Assembly: GCF_963082655.1 (NCBI RefSeq)
Contig: NC_081554.1
Location: forward strand, 44,822,291-44,886,290
Source: Stomoxys calcitrans
Lineage: Eukaryota; Arthropoda; Insecta; Diptera; Muscidae
Reading direction: 5' to 3'
Length of the DNA: 64,000 nucleotides
Positions 43,965 through 54,480 of this stretch are shown piece after piece. The notes under the pieces were generated by a model, which was not told the origin of the DNA, made no database searches, and was given only the letters and a program-made list of their open reading frames with translations. The position numbers were made by a program, and so were the translations under genes. Numbering within the stretch: the first letter of the stretch is position 1; the number at the start of each line of letters is the position of its first letter.

Positions 43965-44522
43965 CTAATTTCTCATTTTATTTTTTACGTACGGGAATAA
44001 AAATAAGTCATTCGGTACCAAGTCAGGACGCCAGGACGACAGATGACTCATCAAATCGATGTTTTTAGTGCTCAATAATGCAGATGTTTTGTGTTTATGG
44101 AGCATTTCTTGCGAACAATCGACAGGAACCTTTTTTTTGAGCGATTGAGAAATTGTGTGGGATCCAACACGAACATATTTTTTTGTCGGTCAAATGTTCA
44201 TGCAATATTGAATGTATGCTGGTCCCGCTAATGCCCAAGGTTGTCTCAAACTCACGATAGGTCACATGACGATCTTGCAATATCAGTTGGCGCACAGTAT
44301 CAATGGTTTTTGGAACAACAACTGATTTTGGACGACCTTCACGAAATTCGCCTAGGAGTGAACTACGACCTCTGAATTCACCATACCATCGTTAATCACT
44401 GGTCTTTGATGGAGCTCCATCGCCAAACATTGAACTAAGTTAATCGATTCACTGTTGTTGTGTTAATCCACGTCGAAAGTTTTGAAAAATAATCGCAAGA
44501 AAATGTTCACGATTTAATTCCA
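43965..44522 (-). pseudogene. Mariner transposase remnant: DNA-binding domain fused to last catalytic block
   Basis: Minus strand: MELNREHFLAIIFQNFRRGL, stops, then EFREGRPKSVVVPKTIDTVR, LILQDRHVTYREFETTLGIS and HEHLTDKKICSCWIPHN, i.e. both helix-turn-helix modules of a mariner transposase. At about 44100 the sequence jumps to LLSTKNIDLMSH and RPDLVPNDLFLFPYVKNK with the third catalytic aspartate (usual YSPDLAP changed). The first two aspartates are deleted. Several stops make it non-functional. It is the mirror image of the 18707-19390 copy, which keeps the catalytic part and lacks the DNA-binding part. Confidence 0.85.
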
Positions 44523-44698
44523 TTTTTTGGGCGAAATGAATCATGTAAGCTACTGTAAACAACACAAATAGCGCTCGTATGTCAAAACGTTCTGAGTATG
44601 TATAACCTCAAAAATGTCAAGGTTTACGATAGAGCTGTCAGTAGGCGGATTGCGACACAAGGGTTGTACAATCCCGAAATATAAATGGCAACCCTCTT
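43965..44698 (-). mobile_element. Second mariner, internally deleted and 3'-truncated
   Basis: The right end near 44698 reads (minus) 'agggttgccatttatatttc'. The transposase start is at 44522 and the C-terminal catalytic segment at 43965-44093, separated by a deletion. Sequence differs from the mariner at 18637, so it is another lineage. Confidence 0.8.
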
Positions 44699-44825
44699 AC
44701 ATGGCGACCTTATCCAAATATAGACTGATTTGAATCATATAGGGCATGGATGTTGAAGACCCCAATAACAAAATTTTTACTGCAAATATTTCTACTGTTG
44801 AATTTATGATTTCGCATTAGAAAAC

Positions 44826-46620
44826 AAGTAAAAAAGCGTTCAGTTCGTCCGGGCCGAACTTTGGATGCCCACCACAGCGGGTATATATGTAAATCACCTT
44901 TCATCATGCGGTGAAAAATGTATAATTAATGCCACCATAGCAGCTTTATCGAAATATGGCCCGATTTGGACCAAGTTTGGACACGGACATAGCAGAAAAA
45001 TGTCGAGGGGCCTAACAAAATTCACTGTCTCAAATTTCGCCTTTTATGGGCCCAAGACCTTAAATCGAGAGATCGGTCTATATGGCAGCTATATTCAAAT
45101 CTGAACCGATCTATATGGCAGCTATATTCAAATCTGAACCGATCTGGGCCAAATTAAAGAGGGATGTCGAAGGCCGTAACACAACACACTGTCCCAAATT
45201 TTGGCGACATCGGACAATATATGCGCCTTTTATGGGCCCAAAACCTTAAATCGAGAGATCGGTCTATATGATAGCTATATTCAAATTTGAACCGATCTAA
45301 GCCAAATTGCAGAAAAATGTCGAAGAGCCAAACACAACTCACTGTCCCAAATTTTGAAGAAAACGGACAATAAACGCGCCTCTTATGGGCTTAAGATCTT
45401 AAATCGGTGGATCAGTCTATATGGCAGCTATATCCAAATCTGGACCGACCTGGGCCAAATTGAAAATGGATGCTCAAGGGCCTAACACAGCTCGCCGTCC
45501 TAAATTTCGGCAAAATCGAACAATAAATGCGCCTTTTATGGGCTCAAGACCTTAAATCGGTGGATCGGTTTATATGGCTACTATATCCAAATATGGACCG
45601 ATCTGGCCCAATTTAAGGAAAGATGTCAACGAACCTAACGCAACTCACTGTCCCAAATTTCGTCGACATCGGATTGGGTGAAATTTTGCATAATTTCTCC
45701 TAACACCTTCAACTTCCGTATAATCTGACCTCCCGTTTTTACTTCCTAAGGATGTAGAGGGCGCAATTATTATTTGATCTGACCAAAATTTTGCATAACG
45801 ATTTCTCCGACAACCTCCAACATCCACGCTAAGTATGGTCTAAAACCGTTTATATTGATCCTATACATACAGATCATCCGAGTTCACTTCTGAAGTATAA
45901 ACCGAAAGCAATTTCTAACCAAATTGAAAAAAAATTGCCTAGTACAACTCTATGTTCCAAATGTTTATCAATGTATGGTCCAATTTGGACCAAATATGGT
46001 TCTGTGGATAACGGGAAATTTAGACCACTCTCTGCCCTACATTTCAGCGAAATAGGAAAATACGGATTTTTAAGGGTTTAAGACCCTAAATCGGTAGATC
46101 GGTCTATACAGCTGCTATATCTAAATTTGGTCCGATCAGCACTAAGAGAGGCTCAGTGCAACTCACTGTTTAAAATTTCAGCGAAATCGGGATTTTATGG
46201 GGTTAAAAATATAATAACTCGGCAGATCGGTCTCTAATACAGCTTTATCTAAATATGTGCCGATCCAGAGTATGTTCAGGTCGGACAACGAGAGGCCTAG
46301 TGAAACTCACTATTCCAAATCTAAGCGAAATCGGGTAACCAATGGGGCTTTTATGGGTTTGAGACCATTATTTGACTGTTCGATCTGGATCTAACTGGAT
46401 TCCGACATCGATTGGGTGTCACTGTTCAAGTTTCAACAAAATCTGGTGATAAACGCATCCTTAAATCGGTAGGTCAGTCTATATGGCGCTTTATCTAGAA
46501 ATGGCCCGATATGAACCATTATCGGTTCGGGTATCGGGGGCCTTAATACAACAAACGGTTCATAATTTAAACTAAATTGAATAATATATGCAGATTTTAA
46601 GGGTTTAAGACACACAAGTT
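44826..46620 (-). mobile_element. Mini-me/DINE-1-like element, type B, long
   Basis: Starts 'aacaagtaaaaaagcgttca', palindrome 'agttcgtccgggccgaact', 'gcccaccacagcgggtatat'. Units carry 'agatcggtctatatggcagc' and 'ggcctaacacaactcactgt'. A 27-bp piece ('ctgaaccgatctatatggca' region) is duplicated at 45090-45140. The right part is diverged and lacks the (GTCY)n end. Confidence 0.78.
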
Positions 46621-46678
46621 TTTAACAAAACTTGATCCACTCGATAAAGAAATTCAAAGGAGGCAGAATCAATTACTA

Positions 46679-46913
46679 TTGGGTTGCCCAAAAAGTAATT
46701 GCGGATTTTTTAAAAGAAAGTAAATGCATTTTTTATAAAACTTAGAATGAACTTTAATCAAATATACTTTTTTACACTTTTTTCTAAAGCAAGCTAAAAG
46801 TAACAGCTGACAACTGACAGAAGAAAGAATGCAATTACAGAGTCACAAGCTGTGAAAAAATTTGTCAACGCCGACTATATGAAAAATCCGCAATTACTTT
46901 TTGGGCAACTCAA
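46679..46913. mobile_element. Mariner-derived MITE, 235 bp
   Basis: Ends 'ttgggttgcccaaaaagtaa' and 'aattactttttgggcaactc'; TA at 46677-46678 and 46914-46915. Same family as 28113, 55765 and 62844, reverse orientation. Confidence 0.93.
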
Positions 46914-47416
46914 TAATTCTAAAAATTTTTGCAGACCTTTGTAAAATTTCTTTACTGATTTGCATCGTATTTTGCACAAGTATTGCTAGTCCTTACATAC
47001 CACTTAAGTGTAAAATTTCAGCTCAATCGATTATCTTGTGTTGACATTTGTATGCCAAGTTCGTACTCTACTACTTTGTCAACGCCGACTATATGAAAAA
47101 TCCGCAATTACTTTTTGGGCAACTCAATAATTCTAAAAATTTTTGCAGACCTTTGTAAAATTTCTTTACTGATTTGCATCGTATTTTGCACAAGTATTGC
47201 TAGTCCTTACATACCACTTAAGTGTAAAATTTCAGCTCAATCGATTATCTTGTGTTGACATTTGTATGCCACTTTGTATTGACATTTGTATTGCAGACCT
47301 TTGTAAAATTTCTTTACTGATTTGCATCGTATTTTGCACAAGTATTGCTAGTCCTTACATACCACTTAAGTGTAAAATTTCAGCTCAATCGATTATCTTG
47401 TGTTGACATTTGTATG
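46861..47416. repeat. 214-bp tandem duplication plus third partial copy, containing the MITE end
   Basis: 46861-47074 is repeated at 47075-47288, and a third partial copy starts at 47293. Each of the first two includes the last ~53 bp of the MITE and its flank, so duplication followed MITE insertion. Confidence 0.92.
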
Positions 47417-49140
47417 CCAAGTTCGTACTCTACTCTTAAATACCGTTCATTTGATACCCATATTGCCCCAGTCGGTGAACTTGTCCGTTCGGGTTTTATA
47501 CCAAATTTTATACCAATTTCGTGCTTTTGGGGTACCATGAGGTAAATGCAAATTTTGCCCATGAACATTCCACTAAGGAACAGGGGCAAACTTCTCACAT
47601 AGCAATGAGTGCAGTCCGATTTAAGTTAAAGCTCAATTATAAGGGGCCTCCCTTTTATAGCCGAGTCCGAACGGCGTGCCGCAGTGCGACACCTCTTTGG
47701 AGAGAAGTTTTACATGGCATAGTACCTCACAAATGTTGCCAGCATTAGGAGGGGAAAACCACAGCTGAAAATGTTTTCTGATAGTCTCTCCAGGATTCGA
47801 AACCAGGCGTTCAGCGTCATAGGCGGACATGCTAACCTCTGCGCAATGGTGGCCTTCGGGGTACCATGAGGGGCATACAAAATTTTGCTTAAATCGGTGC
47901 ACGCATCTCCCAGATCTGGAGTTTTTGCAAATTAGGGTAAGGGGTCCCTTATCAGTCCATTTTTGATTTTGGGCGATTATTTTGGTGCAGTTTCGAGTTC
48001 GGGGAGGAGCCCTAGGCACTTGGATTTAAATTTTGACATCATATTCGTATTCCATTTGAGTCTCATATTGTTCCGATTCGTCCAGTTTTTATTTTGGGTG
48101 GTGCTCTTGGGGCGATGCACTGGTTTCTCGGAGCCAATTTTTAATCATATTCGCATTCTACTCCCGATAACCTTTCATTTGAGTCCCATATTGTCCCCGA
48201 TCGGTCCACTTTGATTTTTGGCAGTACTTTTGAGGCGGTTTTGGGCTTTGGATGGCTCCCTACGTACCCAATTTTAAATATCATATTCATACCCAATTTT
48301 AAATATCATATTCATACTCTACTCCCGAATACCTTTTATTTGAGTCCCATATTGTCCGATGGGTCCACTTTTGATTATGGACACTTCTTTTGGGTGGTTT
48401 TGGGCCTGGGGCGGCTTCCAAGGTACTTGGACCCAATGTTTAATACCATATTCGTTTTTAACTCCGAAATACCTTTCATTTGAGTCCCATATTGTCCCAA
48501 TCGGTAAATATGTCCTGCTAGGGGCTTTTCGGGGGTATGGGGAGGCCCTTCAGACATCAAGGAATAAATGTGTATGTCAGATGTGTACTCTACTTTTAAA
48601 TACCTTTCATTTGATACCCATATTGCCCAAAGCGGTAAAAGTGTCTTGTTGGGTGGGCGACCCCCACCGACACTTATGGTGCCATTTTTATACCAAGTTC
48701 GTACTCTACTCTTAAATACCTTTCATTTGATACCCATATTGTCCCAATCGGTAAACATGTCCGTTCGGGTGGGTTTTGGGATGGGGCGTCCCCCCTGTTT
48801 ATTTGAACCCAAAGTGTAATACCAATTTCGTGTTTTTGGGGTACCATAAGGTGGTATAAAAAATAAAATAAATACCTTTCATTTGATACCCATATTGTCC
48901 CAATCGGTAAACATGTCCGTTCGGGTGGGTTTTGGGATGGGGCGTCCCCCCTGTTTATTTGAACCCAAAGTGTAATACCAATTTCGTGTTTTTGGGGTAC
49001 CATAAGGTGGTATAAAAAATGTTGCTAAAATCGGTGAACCCAACTCTGATATCTGGCGTTTTTGAAAAATATGGGGGAGGGTCCGTCCCGTCCCCCCTTC
49101 GGATATCAAAAAGTTTAGTACCGGGGCATGAAAATTTCAT
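46920..49140. repeat. Tandem repeat family 'type E', interrupted by a SINE
   Basis: Recurring 'aaataccttt' + 'catttgatacccatattg', 'tcccaatcggtaaacatgtc', 'accaatttcgtgtttttggg', 'gtaccataaggtggtataaa'. Units vary; 48714-48869 and 48870-49025 are an essentially identical 156-bp pair. It shares no obvious sequence with mini-me types A-C. Confidence 0.75.
47543..47857 (-). mobile_element. tRNA-derived SINE with 14-bp target duplication
   Basis: 'ggggtaccatgagg' at 47529-47542 and 47858-47871. Full length, reverse of 30161-30471; inserted into type E repeat. Confidence 0.93.
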
Positions 49141-49144
49141 GCCC

Positions 49145-50880
49145 AAATAAATGTGCATGGCTTCATGAATATACGGCCAAAGCATGATTAAGCTTTACAT
49201 TCTTTATTTTTGTAGATCTGTTGTAAATTTGGATTTTATCACAATAAAATAAGTCGTTTATCTGCTTTACGTAACATGGAACAAATTTAGTTTATTTTTG
49301 GATAACATTTTTCGATTGCCTTATCATTCTATGGCATGAGTCATGACGATCAAGCAACTTTACAAATTCTAACAATAACATATTTTTTTCCATAAAATTT
49401 CTGCTTTCACTAAAAGTCATTTATATTTATTTTCTTTTTTTTATTTATTTCAGTACAGTCTCTACTGACATTGAATGCTTGTCGGGATGTCCTTCAAACG
49501 AAGACATGTATGATGGAAGGAAGCCATTATTCACATGCCTTTAAACGTGCTAGAAGACAATAGATCAAACTCCATAGAATATAAAGTGATTTGAAGTGTA
49601 GCCTTTTACTTCACCTCTGGGAGAAAGGGTGTATGTGTGTGCGTGTGTGTGTGTGTGTATGGTAGGCCTCTTGAGCTGTGGACAACAATACATTGGCAAG
49701 ACATGGAAAATATTCACTATACGAGTACGCCATAGTGAGGCAGCAATGTTATCACTAACTTGGCTGCATATGCCTGAAATCAGCCTCACATACCATTCCT
49801 CTTAGGCACTTGCTCTGCCCTGCGCTGTTCCGGCCTGTGTTTCAAGTGAGTTTATAACCAAAGAGCAGAAGAGTGCTGTTTTCATGGAGTGTCATGAAGT
49901 CAATGTAAGCGGTAAGTGGCTCGTGTCGTATGCTCTGTGTCTGCAGCAGGGTGTGTAATGTCAAAAGTGGTTACATTAACTTAAATCTGATGTCAATCAA
50001 AAATTTAAAATGCAAAGCATACAATGGACTCATACACACACTCCCAGGCGTTAGACATCGGGAACTCGCGCACACACCGATGCATAATCTTGACATGGCA
50101 AATCAGCTCTAGTGAAGTCTCCTCCCTATCCGAGACCCCCTATACAAAGGCCTGAGTTTGTAAGCCTCTTTCTATTTTCCCTTGAAAGAGTATTTTCCTG
50201 AGCCCCTCCCAAAACAAAAAAAAAAAGTTAAAATTTAATATTTTGTTTCGCATGGCATAGAAGATCTAATGTAAATTTTTTTTTGTCTTGTGTCCCATTA
50301 CTCCTGCTGTTTACCCTTGGAGAAGTCTCTTCTTTTTCGCTCGACAGGATGTTGAAGTTTCATTTAAATAACAGCAGAGCAGCAGATAAAACGAAATATG
50401 CTTAAATGTGAACACAATTGCCAAGGAGGATTTTTGGGAATGGGAAGAGAATGAGGGCGTTGCTTTGACATGGAATTCAAATTTTCAACTGAAATGGTAA
50501 CATGACTCTTTTGAATTATCTTAAAGTGTCTTAGCAAGTGGACGGCAAGAAAAAGCTAAGCATATTAGTTTAAAACGTTTCGTTCCCTCTAAATGTGTAG
50601 TTACAGTTGTGTTGTAATATTTTTATCCCAGCAACAGCATTATAATGCCTTTCAGCTGCCGCCTGACCCTTTTTTGTAAAGGACTTTAACTGAAGGGACA
50701 CTAGGTAACACAATTGTAAGCGGAAAATTGTGGTAACACAATCTGAAGCGGAAAATTTAAGTGGGTGTTTTCTGATATTGGTGTTTATCGGTTTGAAATT
50801 TGGTTTGGTAAGATTAGAAGCCTTTTTGTACTTCTAGGCTACGAAAGATTTTATTCTTCACACATATTATGTTAGAGTTC
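49145..50880. other. Repeat-poor stretch; (GT)n microsatellite; possible exon
   Basis: 49629-49657 is a GT-rich microsatellite. 49454-49544 may be a terminal exon (separate entry). The rest is AT-rich without recognised repeats or open frames above 60 codons with a known domain. Confidence 0.45.
49454..49544 (+). CDS. Possible terminal exon of an unidentified gene
   Basis: A long pyrimidine tract (49420-49450) ends in CAG at 49451-49453. The following phase-1 frame (one leading base) encodes TVSTDIECLSGCPSNEDMYD, then GRKPLFTCL and TAA at 49542-49544. The tract and AG are strong; the coding evidence is weak because the exon has only 29 codons. The rest of such a gene would lie upstream beyond many repeats or outside the window. 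It could equally be chance. Confidence 0.25.
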
Positions 50881-51345
50881 ATTCAGAGGACAGAGGTCCT
50901 ATGTACAATGCCCTAGTGAGGTAGCATTAGAAATACTCGTGGATAAACATTTCGCACAAAACTCTCCAACAAACAACTTTTTCTCCAAAAGGGGTAAATT
51001 GGGGATTTCTATAAAAAAATTTGGGCAGAATTTATTTTAAAGTTTTTTAAGGACACTTTTGTCTGGAAAAATCAAAAAGTATTCCTAAGATATCTTTCTT
51101 CGTTTTTTTTCTTAGATTTTTTTTTGTAATTGAACTACATCTGAATATTTGGCAGCCCCAACAAAATTTAAAAATACCGAGGGGACCAACTTTATGGTCC
51201 TGCCAAAAGGCGCACGGACAGCCTAGGGCCTTAAAATTTTGAACACGATCTCGCTGACACCAATCCACAATCTAAACAATCTACATTTCAAATAGATATC
51301 TTTACCCGTTCTCACACTAGTTTTTTGGATTTTCTCCCACTGTGC
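50880..51345. other. Decayed LINE block and partial CACAGTG-type MITE
   Basis: 50925-51000 ('ctcgtggataaacatttcgc', 'aactctccaacaaacaac') resembles the LINE linker at 27450-27500. 51174-51344 matches the right half of the MITE at 53895-54192 ('ccgaggggaccaactttatg', 'aaaaggcgcacggacagcct') and ends in 'ttttctcccactgtg'. Confidence 0.55.
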
Positions 51346-51354
51346 TACGTAAGG

Positions 51355-51600
51355 AACCAGTTAAACTACCCGACGATACACATTTCCCGGAAAACTTCTC
51401 AACGAAGAACGTGACCCCGGAAAAGATTGTCGCTGAAAAGGCTCAGAAAAAAATCCTGTAGCCAATACTGCAGCTCCGTGAATGATGTTTTTGTTGTTGT
51501 TGTAATAGCAGTGTGTGGTACACTGAGGTGGCAGCCCTTGCCGATGAAGGAATTCATCGGGTCAATCCGGTACATACAACCGGCTGCCATGGGATTGAAT
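51355..51600. repeat. LINE linker remnant followed by the ~110-bp (CAA)n repeat
   Basis: 51370-51450 ('gatacacatttcccggaaaa') matches 27460-27500. 51484-51600 is the ~110-bp repeat ('ggtggcagcccttgccgatg', 'caaccggctgccatgggatt'), TTG-run at its left. Confidence 0.65.
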
Positions 51601-52370
51601 GATACATCCTTCAGGCCACGGAAAATCCACCAATTATAGTAGGATACAATCAGAAATTAGATAAGAAGAACAATTCGGGGACAGGGTTACCGTTGAGAAT
51701 TTTAAAGAGGTCGCACAAGTCGATTTTTCTTTAAAAGGTCTCACAATGACTTTTTAACATTTTACAAAAGAATAAAAACAACTAAGTCGGTAGAAGGCGA
51801 CTTTCTGAAATCCTATATTGTAATGTAAAACCGTCGTCAATTATGCAGTTGTTGGCAACTGTAAACTTCAATGCTACCGGAAGAGAGATTATTTGTAGAC
51901 CTTCAGATCACGGTTTCGCAATCTGTAGAAGGGAAAGAAAGGCAATTTTGCCCTATAGGAGGTTGAACCACTTGTCATGCACTGCCTGTGGTTATCCAAC
52001 CTCTAATGCTGAATTCTGTGTTGGTCTGGTGTACGGCGTCCATCTACCCTTTATGCTAACTATCAACCGCAGTTGCTAACCGCCTCATTCGGAAACTTTA
52101 GTTCATTGTGTTCGTCCTAGAAAGAAATGAAATAACAGAGAGAGGGCAAAGCTGGAAGAAAAATATAAACTAAAACTAAACGGTCGCCCCTCAGTCATCC
52201 CAGGGCCTTACAAAAAAGCAAAATGGTTTGGGGCGAAAGACCGTAGAGTGTTCAGTAAAGAAAAGAGGTGTTCACCCATAATGCTACTACGTCTACCCGC
52301 CATTGTGGGACATTGGCACATTAGGTTCTCGACCCTCCCCAATTTCTTATCTCCATAGAAAATAGCAAAT
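51600..52370. other. Unassigned stretch
   Basis: The plus frame 51843-52079 is cysteine-containing but matches no motif I know. 52085-52130 looks like the end of a LINE zinc-knuckle ('cctcattcggaaactttagt') but is too short to claim. Confidence 0.35.
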
Positions 52371-52635
52371 TAGCCCATGAACTTTCCATTAAGGAACAGG
52401 GACAAATTTCTCACGTTAATGGGAGCTATGCGATTCAAGTTTAAGCTCAACGACAAGCATCCTCTTTTCTACAACCTACTTTGGGAGAAGTTTTTAAATG
52501 GTATAGCACAAATGTCGCCAGCATTAAGAGGGGATAACCACCGCTAAATATTCTATTGATGTTCTCACCAGGATTCGAACCCAAACATTCACTGTATAGG
52601 CAGAATGCTAACCTCTGCCCTACGGTGTCCTCATC
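52371..52635 (-). mobile_element. tRNA-derived SINE, diverged
   Basis: From 'cccatgaactttccattaag' to 'gctaacctctgccctacggt'; box-B-like 'aggattcgaaccc' near 52571. Flanks share about 9 bp ('ctccataga' and 'ccccataga'), a weak target duplication. Confidence 0.8.
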
Positions 52636-52644
52636 CCCATAGAC

Positions 52645-53695
52645 TCTACAGAAATCCTCATCGTCCCGAACCCACTGCCATGTCAGCGACCTGACATCGC
52701 AGTGACCGGTCAGGATTCATCCATCAACAAACCAAAGTCGCGCTTCCTTAGCTCAAGAACGCTCAATGCCATCGTTCCGGAGAAACTGGGCCTTGGCAAC
52801 CCTGCAGCCCACAACGCCAGATCACGCCGATTCTGCGCATTCACCATATTAGTCATCCACCATATTAAAAACAGCCAGCACAGAGGCTGGTTCACCATTG
52901 ACGTCGCACTCACGGAGTCCGCTCGCCATCCAAATCTGTCCGCCGCTTGGTTCCCCGCCACCCTTTGGTGACCCGGAACCCAACACAATCTGACTGCAGC
53001 CACCAAACGTCCGAGACGCTCCTTGCATATCCTGACAAGCTTACTCTTCACATGAGCCGCGACCAAGGCCTTAAGCGTCGCCTGACTGTCCACATAAATT
53101 GTGAGAGTCCAAGGCCCTGAGGATCTCAAAAACCTCAGCGTGAAAGACGCTGCCCTCGTCCAGAAGTCTATGTGACTCCCTTATCCTTAGAAATTTAACA
53201 AAAAACCCTGCTCTGTTGCTACCATCCAGTTTGGATTGGCCGTTTGCACGGAGGTGCCTAAGAAGGGCGGAAAGCCCCCAGTCCAAGGCTTCCTGCCCCT
53301 GAAGACAACCTCAAGACGTCATCGAAGAAAGATTCGACCAGCATATAGTCCGTCGTGTTGCCAATGCCACTTAGTCGTCCCACGCCTGCTGCTTTCCGCA
53401 AAACAAAAAACAAATGTCCGATATGCGAAGAGTCCCTGACAGTCTCAGTTTTGAGGACAGTCCTCAACGCCACATATTAGTGCAAAGTTCTAAGATCGTA
53501 TTCAGTTCTGCTCTCCGAGCACTCTAACCATAGATGAGGATTGGCCAAACCACAGAAATGAACAACCAGTGGACTGCCTTTGGCCTAAGTCCCAGACTTT
53601 TACCTATCGAGTTGCGACATGAGTAGAGCGCATTTAGCCCCCGTTTGACTTTCCTCCATGTTTCTTCTCCAGTTCAACTGGTTGGATAGCATACA
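52645..53695 (-). pseudogene. LINE fossil with RNase H domain (R1/Jockey-like group, different from the other copies)
   Basis: Minus strand: an upstream frame with RAGFFVKFLRIRESHRLLDE and VFHAEVFEILRAL (around 53210-53110), then IYVDSQATLKALVAA (around 53095-53050) and LCWVPGHQRVAGNQAADRF (around 53000-52945). These are successive RNase H blocks: the glutamate in HAEVFEIL, the aspartate in VDSQA, and the last aspartate in NQAADR. The frame ends MDES stop at 52707. A frame change lies near 53110. GC content is higher than in neighbours, and the VPGH block is unmutated, so it may be younger than the Jockey/LOA fossils. The protein start and reverse transcriptase are absent; a truncated SINE follows. 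Confidence 0.72.
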
Positions 53696-53699
53696 AATG

Positions 53700-53818
53700 T
53701 AGGTAGCATTAGTAAGGGGATAATGACCGCCGAAAATTTGTCTGATATTCACGTCGGGATTTGAACCCAGGCGTTCTGCGTCATAGGAGGACATCCTTAC
53801 CTCTGCTCCACGGTAGCC
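53700..53818 (-). mobile_element. tRNA-derived SINE, head only
   Basis: Carries the tRNA-like head ('gggatttgaacccaggcgtt', 'gacatccttacctctgctcc') and the first part of the body; the 3' part is absent. Confidence 0.78.
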
Positions 53819-53894
53819 TACAAGTTCACGTTATTAAAAGCTCCTTATATATCCTAGAAAGATGTCAAAGTGTAGTCGCCTGACCCTCACAATG

Positions 53895-54192
53895 CACAGT
53901 GGGAGAGAACCGAAAAAACTGTTAAAAAATATGCCAAATCTCTTTGAAATTTGGAATGGTTAGCAGCTCTAACCACAAATGAAAATTTGACAGTCCGAAC
54001 GATTTTTCGAATTACCGAGGTGACCAACTTTAGGGGCCTACCAAAAGGCGCCCCGACAACCTAGGGCCTTGAAATTTTGCACACAATCTCGCTAAAACCT
54101 TAGCTCTAACTATTTCAAATTTCAAAGTGTTATCTATACGTTCCCACACGGCATATTTTTGACTATTTTTTTTTCGATTTTCTCCCACTGTG
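53895..54192. mobile_element. MITE, 298 bp, with ~42-bp terminal inverted repeats beginning CACAGTG
   Basis: The left end 'cacagtgggagagaaccgaa' (53895) pairs with the right end 'tcgattttctcccactgtg' (54192) over about 42 bp, including 'aaaaatatgcc'. The interior has no open frame. A partial second copy lies at 51174-51344. No clear target duplication was found. The CACAGTG start resembles Transib ends and the RAG signal heptamer, but superfamily is unproved. Confidence 0.75.
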
Positions 54193-54194
54193 CA

Positions 54195-54480
54195 ACAGTT
54201 TACCTATTCTGGCTGCCGACCGAGGGAATGGTAGAGCATTCGATTGTATGTGATAAGAAACTAATTTACACATTCAAGGGGAACTGGAATGTTTGGGTAT
54301 GCCTTAAGCGCATCTTCAGGATGAGGACCGAAGATGGTGGGCAATTGGGAACTGTATACTTTCCAAAATTTTGGGCCTGTATCTTAACTTGAAGAGGTCT
54401 ACAATAGCAAAGCATCGTTGAATAAAACAGAAGAAGAAGAGCAACCAATAGAAGCGGTTCAAGCTTTTTTTAAGTTTTAA
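54195..54480. other. Unassigned
   Basis: A 77-residue plus frame (54159-54392) overlaps the MITE end; no recognised domain. The text 'gatgaggaccgaagatggtg' gives nothing further. Confidence 0.35.
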
